This document shows positions 17,982 to 27,296 of a stretch of 64,000 nucleotides of DNA, piece after piece. The translations under genes and the position numbers were made by a program. Under the pieces are notes generated by a model, which was given only the letters and a program-made list of their open reading frames with translations, did no database searches and had not been told where the DNA came from. The stretch is from Blautia_A ammoniilytica (GTDB taxonomy: Bacteria > Bacillota > Clostridia > Lachnospirales > Lachnospiraceae), in the NCBI RefSeq assembly GCF_025566965.1, contig NZ_JAOQJL010000009.1:53581-117580 (forward strand). The letters are read 5' to 3'. Each line of letters starts with the position of its first letter. The first letter of the stretch is position 1.

Positions 17982-18638
17982 GTGTCAGATATAAAGAAAG
18001 AAACCGAAGCTACAGAAGAAACAGTTGAGATTCCGGTGACTGACGGCAGCGAAGAAGAGACAGCAGCTGAGGCTGAGGATACAGAGAAAGAATCTTCCAA
18101 AGAAGAGGAAAAAGAAGTTCCAGAGGCTGAAGCATCAGAAGAGCCAGAAACAAAAGATGCCAAACCGGAAGAAAAGACAAAGACTTCTTTCTTCGGAAAA
18201 AAGAAAAAAGATAAATTTGAACAGCAGGTGGAAGAGCTTACCGATCGTTTAAAGAGAAACATGGCTGAGTTTGATAATTTCCGTAAAAGAACGGAAAAAG
18301 AAAAGGCCAGCATGTATGTGATCGGAGCAAGAGATATTGTTGAAAAGATCCTGCCTGTTGTGGATAATTTTGAAAGAGGACTTGCACAGGCTCCAGAGGG
18401 AGATGCCTTTGCAGATGGCATGAAGATGATCTACAAACAGTTGATGACCGCTCTTGATGAGATGGGTGTTAAGGAGATCGAGGCCAAAGGCAAAGAGTTT
18501 GATCCGAACCTCCATAATGCAGTGATGCATGTAGAGGATGAAAATGCAGGTGCTAATGAAGTAGTAGAAGTATTCCAGAAGGGATATACCTATAAAGATT
18601 TTGTTGTAAGACACAGTATGGTTAAAGTTGCAAATTAA
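17982..18638 (+). CDS. grpE: Nucleotide exchange factor GrpE
   Basis: Nucleotide exchange factor for DnaK, 218 residues. It starts with GTG at 17982 after AAAGGCGG. The first 80 residues are highly acidic and disordered (long Glu-rich runs), followed by the dimerising coiled coil (LKRNMAEFDNFRKRTEKEK) and the beta domain ending in GYTYKDFVVRHSMVKVA. The acidic tail is longer than in E. coli but common in Clostridia. It precedes dnaK by 16 nt. Confidence 0.96.
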   Translation: MSDIKKETEATEETVEIPVTDGSEEETAAEAEDTEKESSKEEEKEVPEAEASEEPETKDAKPEEKTKTSFFGKKKKDKFEQQVEELTDRLKRNMAEFDNFRKRTEKEKASMYVIGARDIVEKILPVVDNFERGLAQAPEGDAFADGMKMIYKQLMTALDEMGVKEIEAKGKEFDPNLHNAVMHVEDENAGANEVVEVFQKGYTYKDFVVRHSMVKVAN

Positions 18639-18654
18639 TCAGGAGGGAATTATC

Positions 18655-20544
18655 ATGAGTAAGATTATTGGTATTGATTTAGGTACTACAAACAGTTGTG
18701 TAGCAGTTATGGAAGGTGGAAAACCTACCGTTATTGCAAATACAGAAGGATCCAGAACAACACCGTCTGTTGTTGCATTTACAAAGACAGGTGAGCGTCT
18801 GGTAGGTGAGCCTGCAAAACGTCAGGCTGTAACAAATGCAGAGAAGACAATCTCCTCTATCAAGAGAGAGATGGGTACAGATTATCGTGTAAATATTGAT
18901 GGCAAGAAATATTCTCCACAAGAGATTTCCGCTATGATCCTTCAGAAGCTGAAAAAAGATGCAGAAGGATACTTAGGTGAGCCTGTAACAGAGGCTGTGA
19001 TCACAGTTCCAGCATATTTCAATGATGCACAGCGTCAGGCTACCAAGGATGCAGGTAAGATCGCAGGTCTTGATGTAAAACGTATTATCAACGAGCCTAC
19101 AGCAGCAGCTCTTGCTTATGGTCTTGATAATGAAAAAGAGCAGAAGATCATGGTATATGACCTTGGCGGTGGTACATTTGATGTTTCTATCATTGAGATC
19201 GGCGATGGTGTTATCGAGGTTCTTTCCACAGCAGGTAATAACCGTCTTGGTGGTGATGACTTCGACCAGAGAATCACAGATTATATGCTTTCCGAGTTCA
19301 AGAAGAACGAGGGTGTTGATTTAAGCAACGATAAAATGGCACTTCAGAGACTGAAAGAAGCAGCTGAGAAAGCAAAGAAAGAGCTTTCTTCTGCAACAAC
19401 AACCAATATCAACCTGCCGTTCATTACAGCTACAGCAGAAGGTCCGAAGCATTTCGACATGAACCTTACAAGAGCTAAATTCGATGAACTGACACATGAT
19501 CTGGTTGAGAAGACTGCTGAGCCGGTTCGCCGTGCACTTTCAGATGCAGGTCTTACAGCATCTGAGCTTGGTCAGGTACTTCTGGTTGGTGGATCTACAC
19601 GTATCCCTGCTGTTCAGGATAAGGTTCGTCAGCTGACTGGCAAGGAGCCAAGCAAATCTCTTAACCCGGATGAGTGTGTTGCACTTGGTGCTTCCGTACA
19701 GGGTGGTAAGCTTGCAGGAGAGGCTGGCGCAGGTGATATCCTTCTTCTGGATGTTACTCCGCTGTCACTTTCTATCGAGACAATGGGTGGTATCGCTACA
19801 AGACTGATCGAGAGAAATACAACCATTCCTACAAAGAAGAGCCAGATCTTCTCTACAGCAGCAGATAATCAGACTGCTGTAGACATTAACGTAGTACAGG
19901 GTGAGCGTCAGTTCGCAAAAGACAACAAATCCCTTGGACAGTTCCGTCTGGATGGTATTCCGCCAGCACGTCGTGGTGTTCCGCAGATCGAGGTTACATT
20001 TGATATTGATGCCAATGGTATCGTAAATGTATCTGCAAAAGATCTTGGTACAGGCAAAGAGCAGCACATTACCATTACAGCAGGATCTAATATGTCTGAG
20101 TCCGATATCGACAAGGCAGTAAAAGAAGCTGCTGAGTTTGAGGCACAGGATAAGAAACGTAAAGAAGCAATCGATACAAAGAACAATGCAGATTCCATGG
20201 TATTCCAGGTTGAGAATGCCCTGAAAGAAGCAGGAGATAAGATCGATGCCAATGATAAGGCAGCAGTCGAGTCTGATCTGAATGCCCTGAAAGATATCCT
20301 TGCAAAATGCACAAATCCTGATGAAGTTACAGATTCTCAGGTAGCTGATATCAAAGCTGCACAGGAGAAGATGATGGAAAGTGCTCAGAAGCTTTTTGCA
20401 AAGATGTATGAGGCACAGAATCCACAGGGTGGAGCTGCAGGAGCAGGCCCGGATATGGGAGGCGCATCCCAGGGCGGAGCTACAGGCAGCAATGAAGCCG
20501 GATATGGTGATGATGTAGTTGACGCTGACTACAAAGAGGTGTAA
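18655..20544 (+). CDS. dnaK: Chaperone DnaK (Hsp70)
   Basis: ATP-dependent Hsp70 chaperone, 629 residues. ATG 18655 follows AGGAGGGAAT; an upstream in-frame start would lack a ribosome site. All nucleotide-binding motifs are visible: phosphate 1 GIDLGTTNSCVAV, connect 1 NEPTAAALAYG, phosphate 2 VYDLGGGTFDVSI, adenosine LVGGSTRIPAV and connect 2 DECVALGASVQGG. The C-terminus is Gly/Ala rich and ends DADYKEV. Codon use is more biased than its neighbours, as expected for high expression. Confidence 0.98.
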   Translation: MSKIIGIDLGTTNSCVAVMEGGKPTVIANTEGSRTTPSVVAFTKTGERLVGEPAKRQAVTNAEKTISSIKREMGTDYRVNIDGKKYSPQEISAMILQKLKKDAEGYLGEPVTEAVITVPAYFNDAQRQATKDAGKIAGLDVKRIINEPTAAALAYGLDNEKEQKIMVYDLGGGTFDVSIIEIGDGVIEVLSTAGNNRLGGDDFDQRITDYMLSEFKKNEGVDLSNDKMALQRLKEAAEKAKKELSSATTTNINLPFITATAEGPKHFDMNLTRAKFDELTHDLVEKTAEPVRRALSDAGLTASELGQVLLVGGSTRIPAVQDKVRQLTGKEPSKSLNPDECVALGASVQGGKLAGEAGAGDILLLDVTPLSLSIETMGGIATRLIERNTTIPTKKSQIFSTAADNQTAVDINVVQGERQFAKDNKSLGQFRLDGIPPARRGVPQIEVTFDIDANGIVNVSAKDLGTGKEQHITITAGSNMSESDIDKAVKEAAEFEAQDKKRKEAIDTKNNADSMVFQVENALKEAGDKIDANDKAAVESDLNALKDILAKCTNPDEVTDSQVADIKAAQEKMMESAQKLFAKMYEAQNPQGGAAGAGPDMGGASQGGATGSNEAGYGDDVVDADYKEV

Positions 20545-20676
20545 AATAGCAGCTGTCTGTTTTTAATAGCACAGACGGCAGCATAAATAAAGTGACTGTT
20601 ATGACGGCTGCTGCTTTGAAATAGAAGTGGCAGCCGATGTTAAGGTTCTAAATAATTATATTAGGGAAAAGAGACT

Positions 20677-21852
20677 ATGGCTGATAAAAGAGATTACTAC
20701 GAGGTTCTTGGTGTTGACAGGAATGCGGATGATGCAACACTGAAAAAAGCATATCGACAGTTAGCCAAGAAGTATCATCCGGATGTAAACCCGGGAGACA
20801 AAGAAGCTGAAGCAAAATTTAAAGAAGCCACAGAAGCCTACAGCGTGCTAAGTGATCCTGCGAAAAGAAAACAGTATGATCAGTTCGGGCATGCAGCCTT
20901 TGAAAATGGCGGCGGCGGTGGTGCTGGTGGTTTTGGTGGATTTGATTTTTCAGGTTCAGACATGGGAGATATTTTCGGGGACATATTTGGCGATCTGTTT
21001 GGAGGCGGAAGCAGGAGAAGACCGAATAACGGGCCTACAAAGGGAGCCAATCTCCGTGCAAGAGTCAATATTACATTTGAGGAAGCTGTTTTCGGATGTG
21101 ATAAGGAGCTGGAGATCACATTAAAAGATGAATGCACTACCTGCCACGGCACAGGAGCCAAACCGGGTACATCTCCGGTTACCTGTCCAAGATGTAACGG
21201 GGAAGGTCAGATCGTCTATACCCAGCAGTCCATGTTTGGCATGGTGCGTAATGTACAGACCTGTCCGGACTGCCATGGAACTGGAAAGATCATCAAAGAA
21301 AAGTGTTCCGCTTGTCGGGGAACCGGTTATACTTCCAGCAGGAAGAAGATCCAGGTGTCCGTACCGGCAGGTATTGACAATGGACAGAGCATCCGCATCC
21401 GTGAAAAGGGTGAGCCAGGAGTAAACGGAGGACCAAGAGGAGATCTTCTTGTTGAAGTGAACGTGGCTCGTCATCCTATTTTCCAGAGACAGGATATGAA
21501 TATTTTTTCTACAGCTCCTATTACTTATGCTCAGGCAGCATTGGGCGGAGATGTGAAGATCAGCACTGTGGACGGAGATGTGGTATATACAGTGAAGCCC
21601 GGCACACAGACAGACACTAGGATCCGCCTGAAAGGCAAAGGAGTTCCTTCCCTGCGGAATAAGAACATACGTGGTGATCATTATGTTACCCTGGTGGTTC
21701 AGGTTCCTACAGGCCTGAATGAAGAGGCCAAGGAAGCCCTTCGCAGATTTGATGAAGCTTGCGGCAACCGTCCTGCTGAATCCAAAGGGGATGGATCAGA
21801 AAAGAAGAAAAAAAGCTTCATGGACAAATTAAAAGAGACTTTTGAAGAGTAA
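20677..21852 (+). CDS. dnaJ: Chaperone DnaJ (Hsp40)
   Basis: Type I J-domain cochaperone of DnaK, 391 residues. The J domain carries HPD near residue 34. A Gly/Phe-rich linker follows (about 70-115), then four CxxCxGxG zinc repeats (CTTCHGTGA, CPRCNGEG, CPDCHGTG, CSACRGTG) between about 150 and 215. The 132-nt gap after dnaK contains a hairpin (about 20551-20583) without a T run, possibly an mRNA processing or stability element that sets the dnaK:dnaJ ratio. Confidence 0.98.
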   Translation: MADKRDYYEVLGVDRNADDATLKKAYRQLAKKYHPDVNPGDKEAEAKFKEATEAYSVLSDPAKRKQYDQFGHAAFENGGGGGAGGFGGFDFSGSDMGDIFGDIFGDLFGGGSRRRPNNGPTKGANLRARVNITFEEAVFGCDKELEITLKDECTTCHGTGAKPGTSPVTCPRCNGEGQIVYTQQSMFGMVRNVQTCPDCHGTGKIIKEKCSACRGTGYTSSRKKIQVSVPAGIDNGQSIRIREKGEPGVNGGPRGDLLVEVNVARHPIFQRQDMNIFSTAPITYAQAALGGDVKISTVDGDVVYTVKPGTQTDTRIRLKGKGVPSLRNKNIRGDHYVTLVVQVPTGLNEEAKEALRRFDEACGNRPAESKGDGSEKKKKSFMDKLKETFEE

Positions 21853-21880
21853 AACAAAGGTTTGATGGTGAGAAATACGA

Positions 21881-21911
21881 GAAAAGAGGGATTCACCTCT
21901 TTTCTTTTTTT
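21881..21911 (+). terminator. Terminator of the hrcA-dnaJ operon
   Basis: A perfect 9-bp stem (21881-21889 with 21896-21904) and a 6-nt loop are followed by seven T. It ends the heat-shock transcript before the PAP2 gene. Confidence 0.88.
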
Positions 21912-21965
21912 GTGTCTTATTGTATATTAAGGGTTAGACCTAATATAGAAAAGGAGTCGTCGGCT

Positions 21966-22703
21966 TTGAAAGAAAAAGCAAAATGGAAACAATTTCTTGA
22001 TAAATATGTACCCAGATGGGCGGTTCTCCCGCTTTTGACTATCCTGGCAGCTAATTGTCTGATCTACTGGGGAAGTGATCTTCTTACTGCAAACAGGCAT
22101 CATTTCGACTTTACCATGGGATTTGACCGGGCTGTGCCTCTGGTTCCATTTTTTGTGTGGTTTTATATCCTGGCATTTCCTTTCTGGGCAATTGGATATC
22201 TTCTGTCTGCAAGAAGGGGTAAAAAAACATTTTACAGATTTGTGGCTACAGACCTGACCATTCATCTGACATGCTTTATTTTATTCCTTGTAATCCCTAC
22301 CACCAATATCCGGCCGGAGCTGACAGATGGCACTATTTCTGAAAAGATCCTGGGTATTGTGTATGCTATGGATGGAGGTGTGCATCCATCTAATCTTTTT
22401 CCTTCCATCCATTGTTATGTAAGCTGGATGTGTTATCGTGGACTTAAGGGAGCCAGGGAGATTCCTGTGTGGTATCAGAGATTTTCCTTTGTATTTGCAT
22501 CACTGATCATTGTTTCCACCCAGGTATTGAAGCAGCATTATATTGTGGATGCTGTGGCAGGAGTGGCACTTGTGGAAATATTCTGGAGATTTTACGGTAA
22601 AAAGCAGCGTTACCAGAAGCTGATGGGATTTTTTGAGGTGTTAAATCACAAGATTTGGAAAGGAGAAGGAAATTTAGATGAAGTGGAATCGTTTTACCAT
22701 TAA
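21966..22703 (+). CDS. PAP2-superfamily membrane phosphatase
   Basis: A polytopic membrane protein (about 245 residues, 5-6 helices) of the PAP2 lipid phosphatase/transferase superfamily. The active-site motifs are FPSIHCYVSW near residue 144 (PSxH type) and STQVLKQHYIVD near 183 (S/T-x6-H-x3-D). This version resembles the inositol-phosphorylceramide-synthase-like branch more than bacterial undecaprenyl pyrophosphatase, but the substrate is unknown. I use TTG 21966 as start because AAGGAG lies 9 nt upstream; an earlier in-frame start has none. It overlaps prmA by 26 nt and separates dnaJ from prmA, which are adjacent in Bacillus. Confidence 0.78.
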   Translation: MKEKAKWKQFLDKYVPRWAVLPLLTILAANCLIYWGSDLLTANRHHFDFTMGFDRAVPLVPFFVWFYILAFPFWAIGYLLSARRGKKTFYRFVATDLTIHLTCFILFLVIPTTNIRPELTDGTISEKILGIVYAMDGGVHPSNLFPSIHCYVSWMCYRGLKGAREIPVWYQRFSFVFASLIIVSTQVLKQHYIVDAVAGVALVEIFWRFYGKKQRYQKLMGFFEVLNHKIWKGEGNLDEVESFYH

Positions 22704-23631
22704 GACAAAAACAGAGGCAGAGGATGTGATCATTTCAGCTCTTGCGGATGTGGGAATCCAGGGTGTGGAGATCCAGGACAAGCAGCCTCTTACAGATGAA
22801 GATAAAGCACAGATGTTTGTAGATATTATGCCTGATTGTCCAGAGGATGACGGGATCGCATACCTGAATTTTTATCTTGAAGAAGATAAGGATACAGAAG
22901 AAGTACTGCAAAATGTACGCCAGGTACTGGATGAGGTCAGCTCTTATATGGATATTGGAGAGGGCAGTATTGAACAGTCCCAGACAGAGGATAAGGACTG
23001 GATCAATAACTGGAAAGAATACTTCCATCAGTTTTATGTAGATGATATTCTGATCGTACCTTCCTGGGAAGAGGTTAAAGAAGAGGATAAAGGGAAAATG
23101 ATCCTTCATATCGATCCGGGCACTGCTTTTGGCACTGGTATGCATGAGACGACCCAGCTGGTGATCCGTCAGCTGAAAAAGCTGGTCCATAAAGATACAC
23201 AGATGTTGGATGTAGGAACAGGAAGCGGTATTCTTGGCATTGTAGGATTGAAGCTGGGAGCAGCCCATGTAGTTGGCACGGATCTGGATCCCTGTGCAGT
23301 TCCTGCAGTCGCAGAGAATAAAGAAGCCAATGGGATCCCGGATGATGCCTTTGATATGATGATCGGTAATATTATTGATGATAAGAAGATCCAGGATCAG
23401 GCAGGCTACGAGAAGTATGATCTTGTAACAGCCAATATCCTGGCAGATGTATTGGTTGCTCTGACACCAGAAGTGGTAAGCCATATGAAAAAGGGCGCTT
23501 ATTATGTAACATCAGGGATTCTGGATGTGAAAGAGGACACGGTGGTACAGGCTGTGAAAGCTGCCGGTCTTTTGGTGGAAGAGATCACCCATCAGGGTGA
23601 GTGGGTATGTGTGACAGCAAGAAAGGAATAA
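22678..23631 (+). CDS. prmA: Ribosomal protein L11 methyltransferase
   Basis: SAM-dependent methyltransferase that trimethylates ribosomal protein L11, 317 residues. The substrate-recognition domain is followed by DPGTAFGTGMHETT near residue 148 and the SAM motif LDVGTGSGILGIVGLKLGA near 179. Motif IV reads NILADVLVAL near 250. Its position after the dnaK operon and before rsmE is conserved in Firmicutes. Confidence 0.95.
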   Translation: MKWNRFTIKTKTEAEDVIISALADVGIQGVEIQDKQPLTDEDKAQMFVDIMPDCPEDDGIAYLNFYLEEDKDTEEVLQNVRQVLDEVSSYMDIGEGSIEQSQTEDKDWINNWKEYFHQFYVDDILIVPSWEEVKEEDKGKMILHIDPGTAFGTGMHETTQLVIRQLKKLVHKDTQMLDVGTGSGILGIVGLKLGAAHVVGTDLDPCAVPAVAENKEANGIPDDAFDMMIGNIIDDKKIQDQAGYEKYDLVTANILADVLVALTPEVVSHMKKGAYYVTSGILDVKEDTVVQAVKAAGLLVEEITHQGEWVCVTARKE

Positions 23632-23633
23632 GC

Positions 23634-24380
23634 ATGCAGAGATTTTTTGTAGAGCCTGGACAGGTAGATGAAGCTGCAGGACAGATCCTGATCTGTGGGG
23701 ATGATGTGAACCATATCCGGAATGTTCTCCGTATGCGGGAAGGTGAAGAACTTTGGATCAGTGCAGGGGGCGAAAAGGAATATTATTGCAGCATCCAATC
23801 CCTTTCACCGGAACAGATAGAACTTAAGATTTATTATATTTCCAGGCCGGATTATGAACTTCCAACCCGGCTGTATCTTTTCCAGGGGATTCCCAAAGGA
23901 GATAAGATGGATCTGATCGTGCAGAAAGCAGTGGAGCTTGGGGCTTATTCCATTATCCCGGTAGAGATGAAACGGTGTGTGGTACGGCTTGATGCCAAGA
24001 AAGCCCAGAAGAAACAGCAAAGATGGCAGCAGATCGCAGAAGGTGGTGCAAAGCAGTCGAGAAGGATGATCGTTCCAAAGGTAGAGCCGGTAATGTCCTT
24101 CAAAGAAGCTTTGGATTTTGCCGGGCAGATGGATCTTTGTCTTATTCCGTATGAGAATGCTAAGGGAATGGAAGAAACACGACAGATTCTGTCTCAAGTA
24201 AAGCCAGGGATGAGCGTAGGGATATTCATTGGTCCTGAAGGCGGTCTTGAAAAAGAAGAGGTCCAGCTTGCCATGGAACATGGAGCAAGACAGATCACAC
24301 TGGGGCACAGGATCCTGCGTACAGAGACAGCAGGAATGGCGATCCTGTCAGTACTGATGTTCCAGCTGGAGGAAAGATAA
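23634..24380 (+). CDS. rsmE: 16S rRNA (uracil-1498-N3)-methyltransferase
   Basis: SPOUT-class methyltransferase that makes m3U1498 in 16S rRNA, 248 residues. ATG 23634 follows AAAGGAATAA; the frame opens earlier, inside prmA, without a ribosome site. Typical features are the PUA-like N-terminus (MQRFFVEPGQ) and the knot region IFIGPEGGLEKEEV and LGHRILRTETA near the C-terminus. It is 2 nt from prmA and 1 nt from the desulfurase gene, so translation is coupled. Confidence 0.95.
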   Translation: MQRFFVEPGQVDEAAGQILICGDDVNHIRNVLRMREGEELWISAGGEKEYYCSIQSLSPEQIELKIYYISRPDYELPTRLYLFQGIPKGDKMDLIVQKAVELGAYSIIPVEMKRCVVRLDAKKAQKKQQRWQQIAEGGAKQSRRMIVPKVEPVMSFKEALDFAGQMDLCLIPYENAKGMEETRQILSQVKPGMSVGIFIGPEGGLEKEEVQLAMEHGARQITLGHRILRTETAGMAILSVLMFQLEER

Positions 24381-24381
24381 G

Positions 24382-25536
24382 ATGGAAGCATATTTTGATA
24401 ATTCAGCCACAACCAGATGCTATCCTCAGGTAGCACAGATCGTGGTAAAAACAATGACAGAGGATTTTGGCAACCCTTCAGCCATGCATCAGAAGGGTGT
24501 GGAAGCAGAAAAATACATCCGCGATACAAAGGAGATCCTTGCAAGGATCCTGAAAGTAAAGGAAAAAGAGATCTTTTTTACATCCGGTGGGACAGAAAGC
24601 AATAATCTTGCCTTGTTTGGGGCAGCCCAGGCTAATGCAAGAAGTGGAAAACACGTGATCACTACAGCAGTGGAGCATGCAGCAGTAGGGCAGCCAATGG
24701 AAAGGCTGGCGCAAATGGGCTATGAAGTTACAGTCCTTCCTGTAGATCGTACAGGTGTGGTAGATATGAAAGCCTTGGAAGAAGCACTTCGTCCGGATAC
24801 GATCCTTGTTTCTACCATGTATGTGAATAATGAAGTGGGTGCAGTGATGCCTGTGGAAAAGATCGGAGCACTTGTCCATGAGAAAAGCCCTAAGGCTTTG
24901 TACCATGTGGATGCTATCCAGGCATTTGGAAAATATACCATCCATCCTAAAAAGACAGGGATTGATCTGTTGTCTGTAAGCAGTCATAAGCTGCACGGAC
25001 CCAAGGGGGTTGGTTTTTTGTATATCAACGAGAAAGCAAAGATACAGCCCCAGATCCTTGGTGGCGGACAGCAGGATGGGATGCGTTCCGGTACAGACAA
25101 TGTACCGGGGATCGCAGGTCTTGGTGTAGCTGCACAGATGGTTTATGACCATTTGGAGGAAAACAGGGAGCATCTTTATCAGCTGAAGGAATACTTGGCA
25201 GAGGGGCTTTTAAAGCTGGATGATGTATGCCTGAATGGTATGGGATTACGGGAAGGGGCACCACAGATCTTAAGTGCCAGCTTTCTTGGTATTAGAAGCG
25301 AAGTACTGCTTCATACACTGGAAGACCGGGGAATCTATGTTTCAGCAGGAAGCGCCTGCTCAAGCCATAAACGTAAAGCAGCAGGTACTTTGGCTGCCAT
25401 GGGAATGCCGGTCTCCCAGAAAGAGAGTACACTTCGGTTCAGCTTTTCAGAAGAAAATACATTTGAAGAAATTGATTACTGTCTGGAAGTCCTTCGGGAA
25501 GTGGTTCCTGTACTTCGCAGATATTCCAGGCATTAG
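24382..25536 (+). CDS. Cysteine desulfurase (NifS/IscS type)
   Basis: PLP-dependent desulfurase that takes sulfur from cysteine for thio-modified tRNA and other acceptors, 384 residues. It has the N-terminal FDNSATT, the PLP lysine in SSHKLHGPKG near residue 203, and the catalytic cysteine in SAGSACSSHK near 325. In Bacillus the paralogue next to thiI (NifZ) serves ThiI specifically; the same pairing here (11-nt gap) predicts that it feeds s4U8 formation. No iscU or other Fe-S scaffold gene is adjacent, which supports that reading. Confidence 0.93.
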   Translation: MEAYFDNSATTRCYPQVAQIVVKTMTEDFGNPSAMHQKGVEAEKYIRDTKEILARILKVKEKEIFFTSGGTESNNLALFGAAQANARSGKHVITTAVEHAAVGQPMERLAQMGYEVTVLPVDRTGVVDMKALEEALRPDTILVSTMYVNNEVGAVMPVEKIGALVHEKSPKALYHVDAIQAFGKYTIHPKKTGIDLLSVSSHKLHGPKGVGFLYINEKAKIQPQILGGGQQDGMRSGTDNVPGIAGLGVAAQMVYDHLEENREHLYQLKEYLAEGLLKLDDVCLNGMGLREGAPQILSASFLGIRSEVLLHTLEDRGIYVSAGSACSSHKRKAAGTLAAMGMPVSQKESTLRFSFSEENTFEEIDYCLEVLREVVPVLRRYSRH

Positions 25537-25547
25537 GAGGAGAATTA

Positions 25548-26729
25548 ATGATATATCATGCATTTTTGATCAAGTATGCAGAGATTGCCATCAAGGGAAA
25601 GAACAGATACCTGTTTGAGGATGCCCTTGTAAAGCAGATGAACATTGCCCTTTCTGCAGTAGAAGGAGATTTTAGTGTTGTTAAGGAGCAGGGACGCATT
25701 TATGTATTCTGCCCGGAAGAATATGATTATGAAGATACAGTGGCAGCTTTGAAAAGGGTATTTGGCATCGTATATATCTGCCCTGTTGTGATTTATGAAG
25801 ATCAGGGCTTTGACCAGATGGCAAAGGATGTGGTTTCTTATATGCAGGCCTGCCATCCGGGATATGCAGGCACTTTTAAGGTCTATACAAGAAGGGCAAA
25901 GAAATCTTATCCTATTCCATCTATGGAGGTAAGTGCAAAGCTTGGCGGCAGTATTCTGGATGCTTTTCCGGAGGCCAGGGTGGATGTACATGAGCCTGCG
26001 CTTACACTTTCCGTGGAGATCCGTGAGAAGATCTATGTTTATTCCCAGGCTATCAAGGGACCGGGCGGTATGCCGGTTGGAACCAATGGCAAGGCAATGC
26101 TTCTGCTTTCCGGCGGTATTGACAGTCCGGTAGCAGGATATATGATCGCAAAGCGTGGAGTAAAGATTGAGGCTGTCTATTTCCATGCTCCGCCATACAC
26201 CAGTGAGCGTGCAAAGCAGAAGGTTGTGGATCTGGCAAAGTTGGTGGCAAAATACAGCGGTCCTATCCGCCTCCATGTAGTAAACTTTACAGATATCCAA
26301 TTATATATTTATGATCAGTGTCCACATGATGAGCTGACCATTATCATGCGCCGGTATATGATGAGGATCGCAGAGCATTTTGCTAAGAAGGACAATTGTC
26401 TGGGACTGATCACAGGAGAGAGCATCGGTCAGGTAGCCAGTCAGACCCTGCAGAGTCTTGCTGCCACCAATGAGGTGTGTACACTGCCTGTATACAGACC
26501 TGTGATTGGATTTGACAAGCAGGAGATTGTGGAAAGAGCCTGGGAGATCGGCACATATGATACTTCTGTCCTTCCTTATGAAGATTGCTGTACCATTTTT
26601 GTGGCAAAGCATCCGGTAACAAAGCCAAATCTGAAGGTGATCAGCCGTTCAGAGGAGAAGCTTTCTGAGAAGATCCAGGAGTTGATGGATGAGGCATTAA
26701 GAACCACAGAGGTGATTGAGATAAGATAA
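25548..26729 (+). CDS. thiI: tRNA 4-thiouridine synthase
   Basis: ThiI adenylates U8 of tRNA and replaces its oxygen with sulfur, 393 residues. An N-terminal ferredoxin-like/THUMP region is followed by the PP-loop LLSGGIDSPVAGY near residue 187. The protein ends before any rhodanese domain, the short form found in Firmicutes, which relies on a partner desulfurase. The adjacent desulfurase gene fits. Start ATG 25548 follows AGGAGGAG. Confidence 0.95.
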   Translation: MIYHAFLIKYAEIAIKGKNRYLFEDALVKQMNIALSAVEGDFSVVKEQGRIYVFCPEEYDYEDTVAALKRVFGIVYICPVVIYEDQGFDQMAKDVVSYMQACHPGYAGTFKVYTRRAKKSYPIPSMEVSAKLGGSILDAFPEARVDVHEPALTLSVEIREKIYVYSQAIKGPGGMPVGTNGKAMLLLSGGIDSPVAGYMIAKRGVKIEAVYFHAPPYTSERAKQKVVDLAKLVAKYSGPIRLHVVNFTDIQLYIYDQCPHDELTIIMRRYMMRIAEHFAKKDNCLGLITGESIGQVASQTLQSLAATNEVCTLPVYRPVIGFDKQEIVERAWEIGTYDTSVLPYEDCCTIFVAKHPVTKPNLKVISRSEEKLSEKIQELMDEALRTTEVIEIR

Positions 26730-26732
26730 AAA

Positions 26733-26762
26733 TAAAAAAAGAGGAACTGTGTACAGTTCCTC
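26733..26762 (-). terminator. Terminator of the HPr-like gene
   Basis: A perfect 9-bp stem (26741-26749 with 26754-26762) and a 4-nt loop are followed on the minus strand by seven T. The + strand has no T run. Confidence 0.85.
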
Positions 26763-26787
26763 CCCAGATGGCTGGTGATGATGAAAA

Positions 26788-27024
26788 TTATTCTACAGTA
26801 TATTTCTGGATAATATCCATTACACCGTCAAGTGCGGATCCGTCAGCGTGGATGTTCAGGTCGATAGGCTTGGATAAGTCAAGGCTGAAGATACCCATGA
26901 TTGACTTGGCGTCAATAACATATCTGCCGGATACTAAATCAAAGTCACAGTCAAATTTGCTGATTTCATTAACGAATGCTTTCACCTTGTCAATAGAGTT
27001 AAGTGAGATTTTTACTGTTTTCAT
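26788..27024 (-). CDS. HPr-like protein lacking the phosphotransfer histidine (Crh-like)
   Basis: A 78-residue protein with the HPr fold pattern. Around position 46 it keeps the regulatory serine motif (KSIMGIFSLDL, compare KSIMGVMSL in HPr). Around position 15, where HPr has GIHARPA, it reads SIDKVKAFVN, so the catalytic histidine is missing. That combination resembles Bacillus Crh, a regulatory paralogue phosphorylated only on Ser46 that acts with CcpA. It has its own promoter and terminator and a GTAAC-palindrome repeat in its leader. It interrupts the usual rsmE-mtaB neighbourhood. Regulatory function is inferred. Confidence 0.78.
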   Translation of the reverse strand: MKTVKISLNSIDKVKAFVNEISKFDCDFDLVSGRYVIDAKSIMGIFSLDLSKPIDLNIHADGSALDGVMDIIQKYTVE

Positions 27025-27056
27025 TTTAATAACCTCCCTTGGGATAATTGTTATTT

Positions 27057-27101
27057 GTAACGGTTCAGTAACTGACAGGATGCTGCCGGCTGAATTGTTA
27101 C
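27057..27101. repeat. GTAAC...GTTAC palindromic repeat, copy 1
   Basis: An imperfect 45-nt palindrome between the HPr-like gene and its promoter, so it is part of that leader RNA. The minus-strand reading contains CCGGCAG and TCAGTTACTGAACCGTTAC, which match the repeats at 40969-40998 and 50286-50329. Confidence 0.6.
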
Positions 27102-27118
27102 GTTATCTTACAGATTTC

Positions 27119-27147
27119 ATCTTACCTGTGCATATTCTAAAAGTCAA
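27119..27147 (-). promoter_or_regulatory. Promoter for the HPr-like gene
   Basis: On the minus strand: TTGACT, 17-nt spacer, TAAGAT, about 95 nt before the ATG. Confidence 0.68.
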
Positions 27148-27296
27148 GGTGAAAAGAGATAAAAAAAATCGAAAGAATTAGTGAAATTGTATAAAAAATA
27201 AAAACGCTGCAGAAGCAAGATATACGTTGTATGATGCACATCTTGCAGTAAGAATGCCTGTGAGCATTCATGAAAGGAAAGTAGGAATCGGAAAAT

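Noticed and set aside
17627..18421. Ser-rich 264-codon frame antisense to hrcA/grpE
   Set aside because: The Ser runs are the reverse reading of Glu-rich GrpE codons; it spans two well-supported genes.
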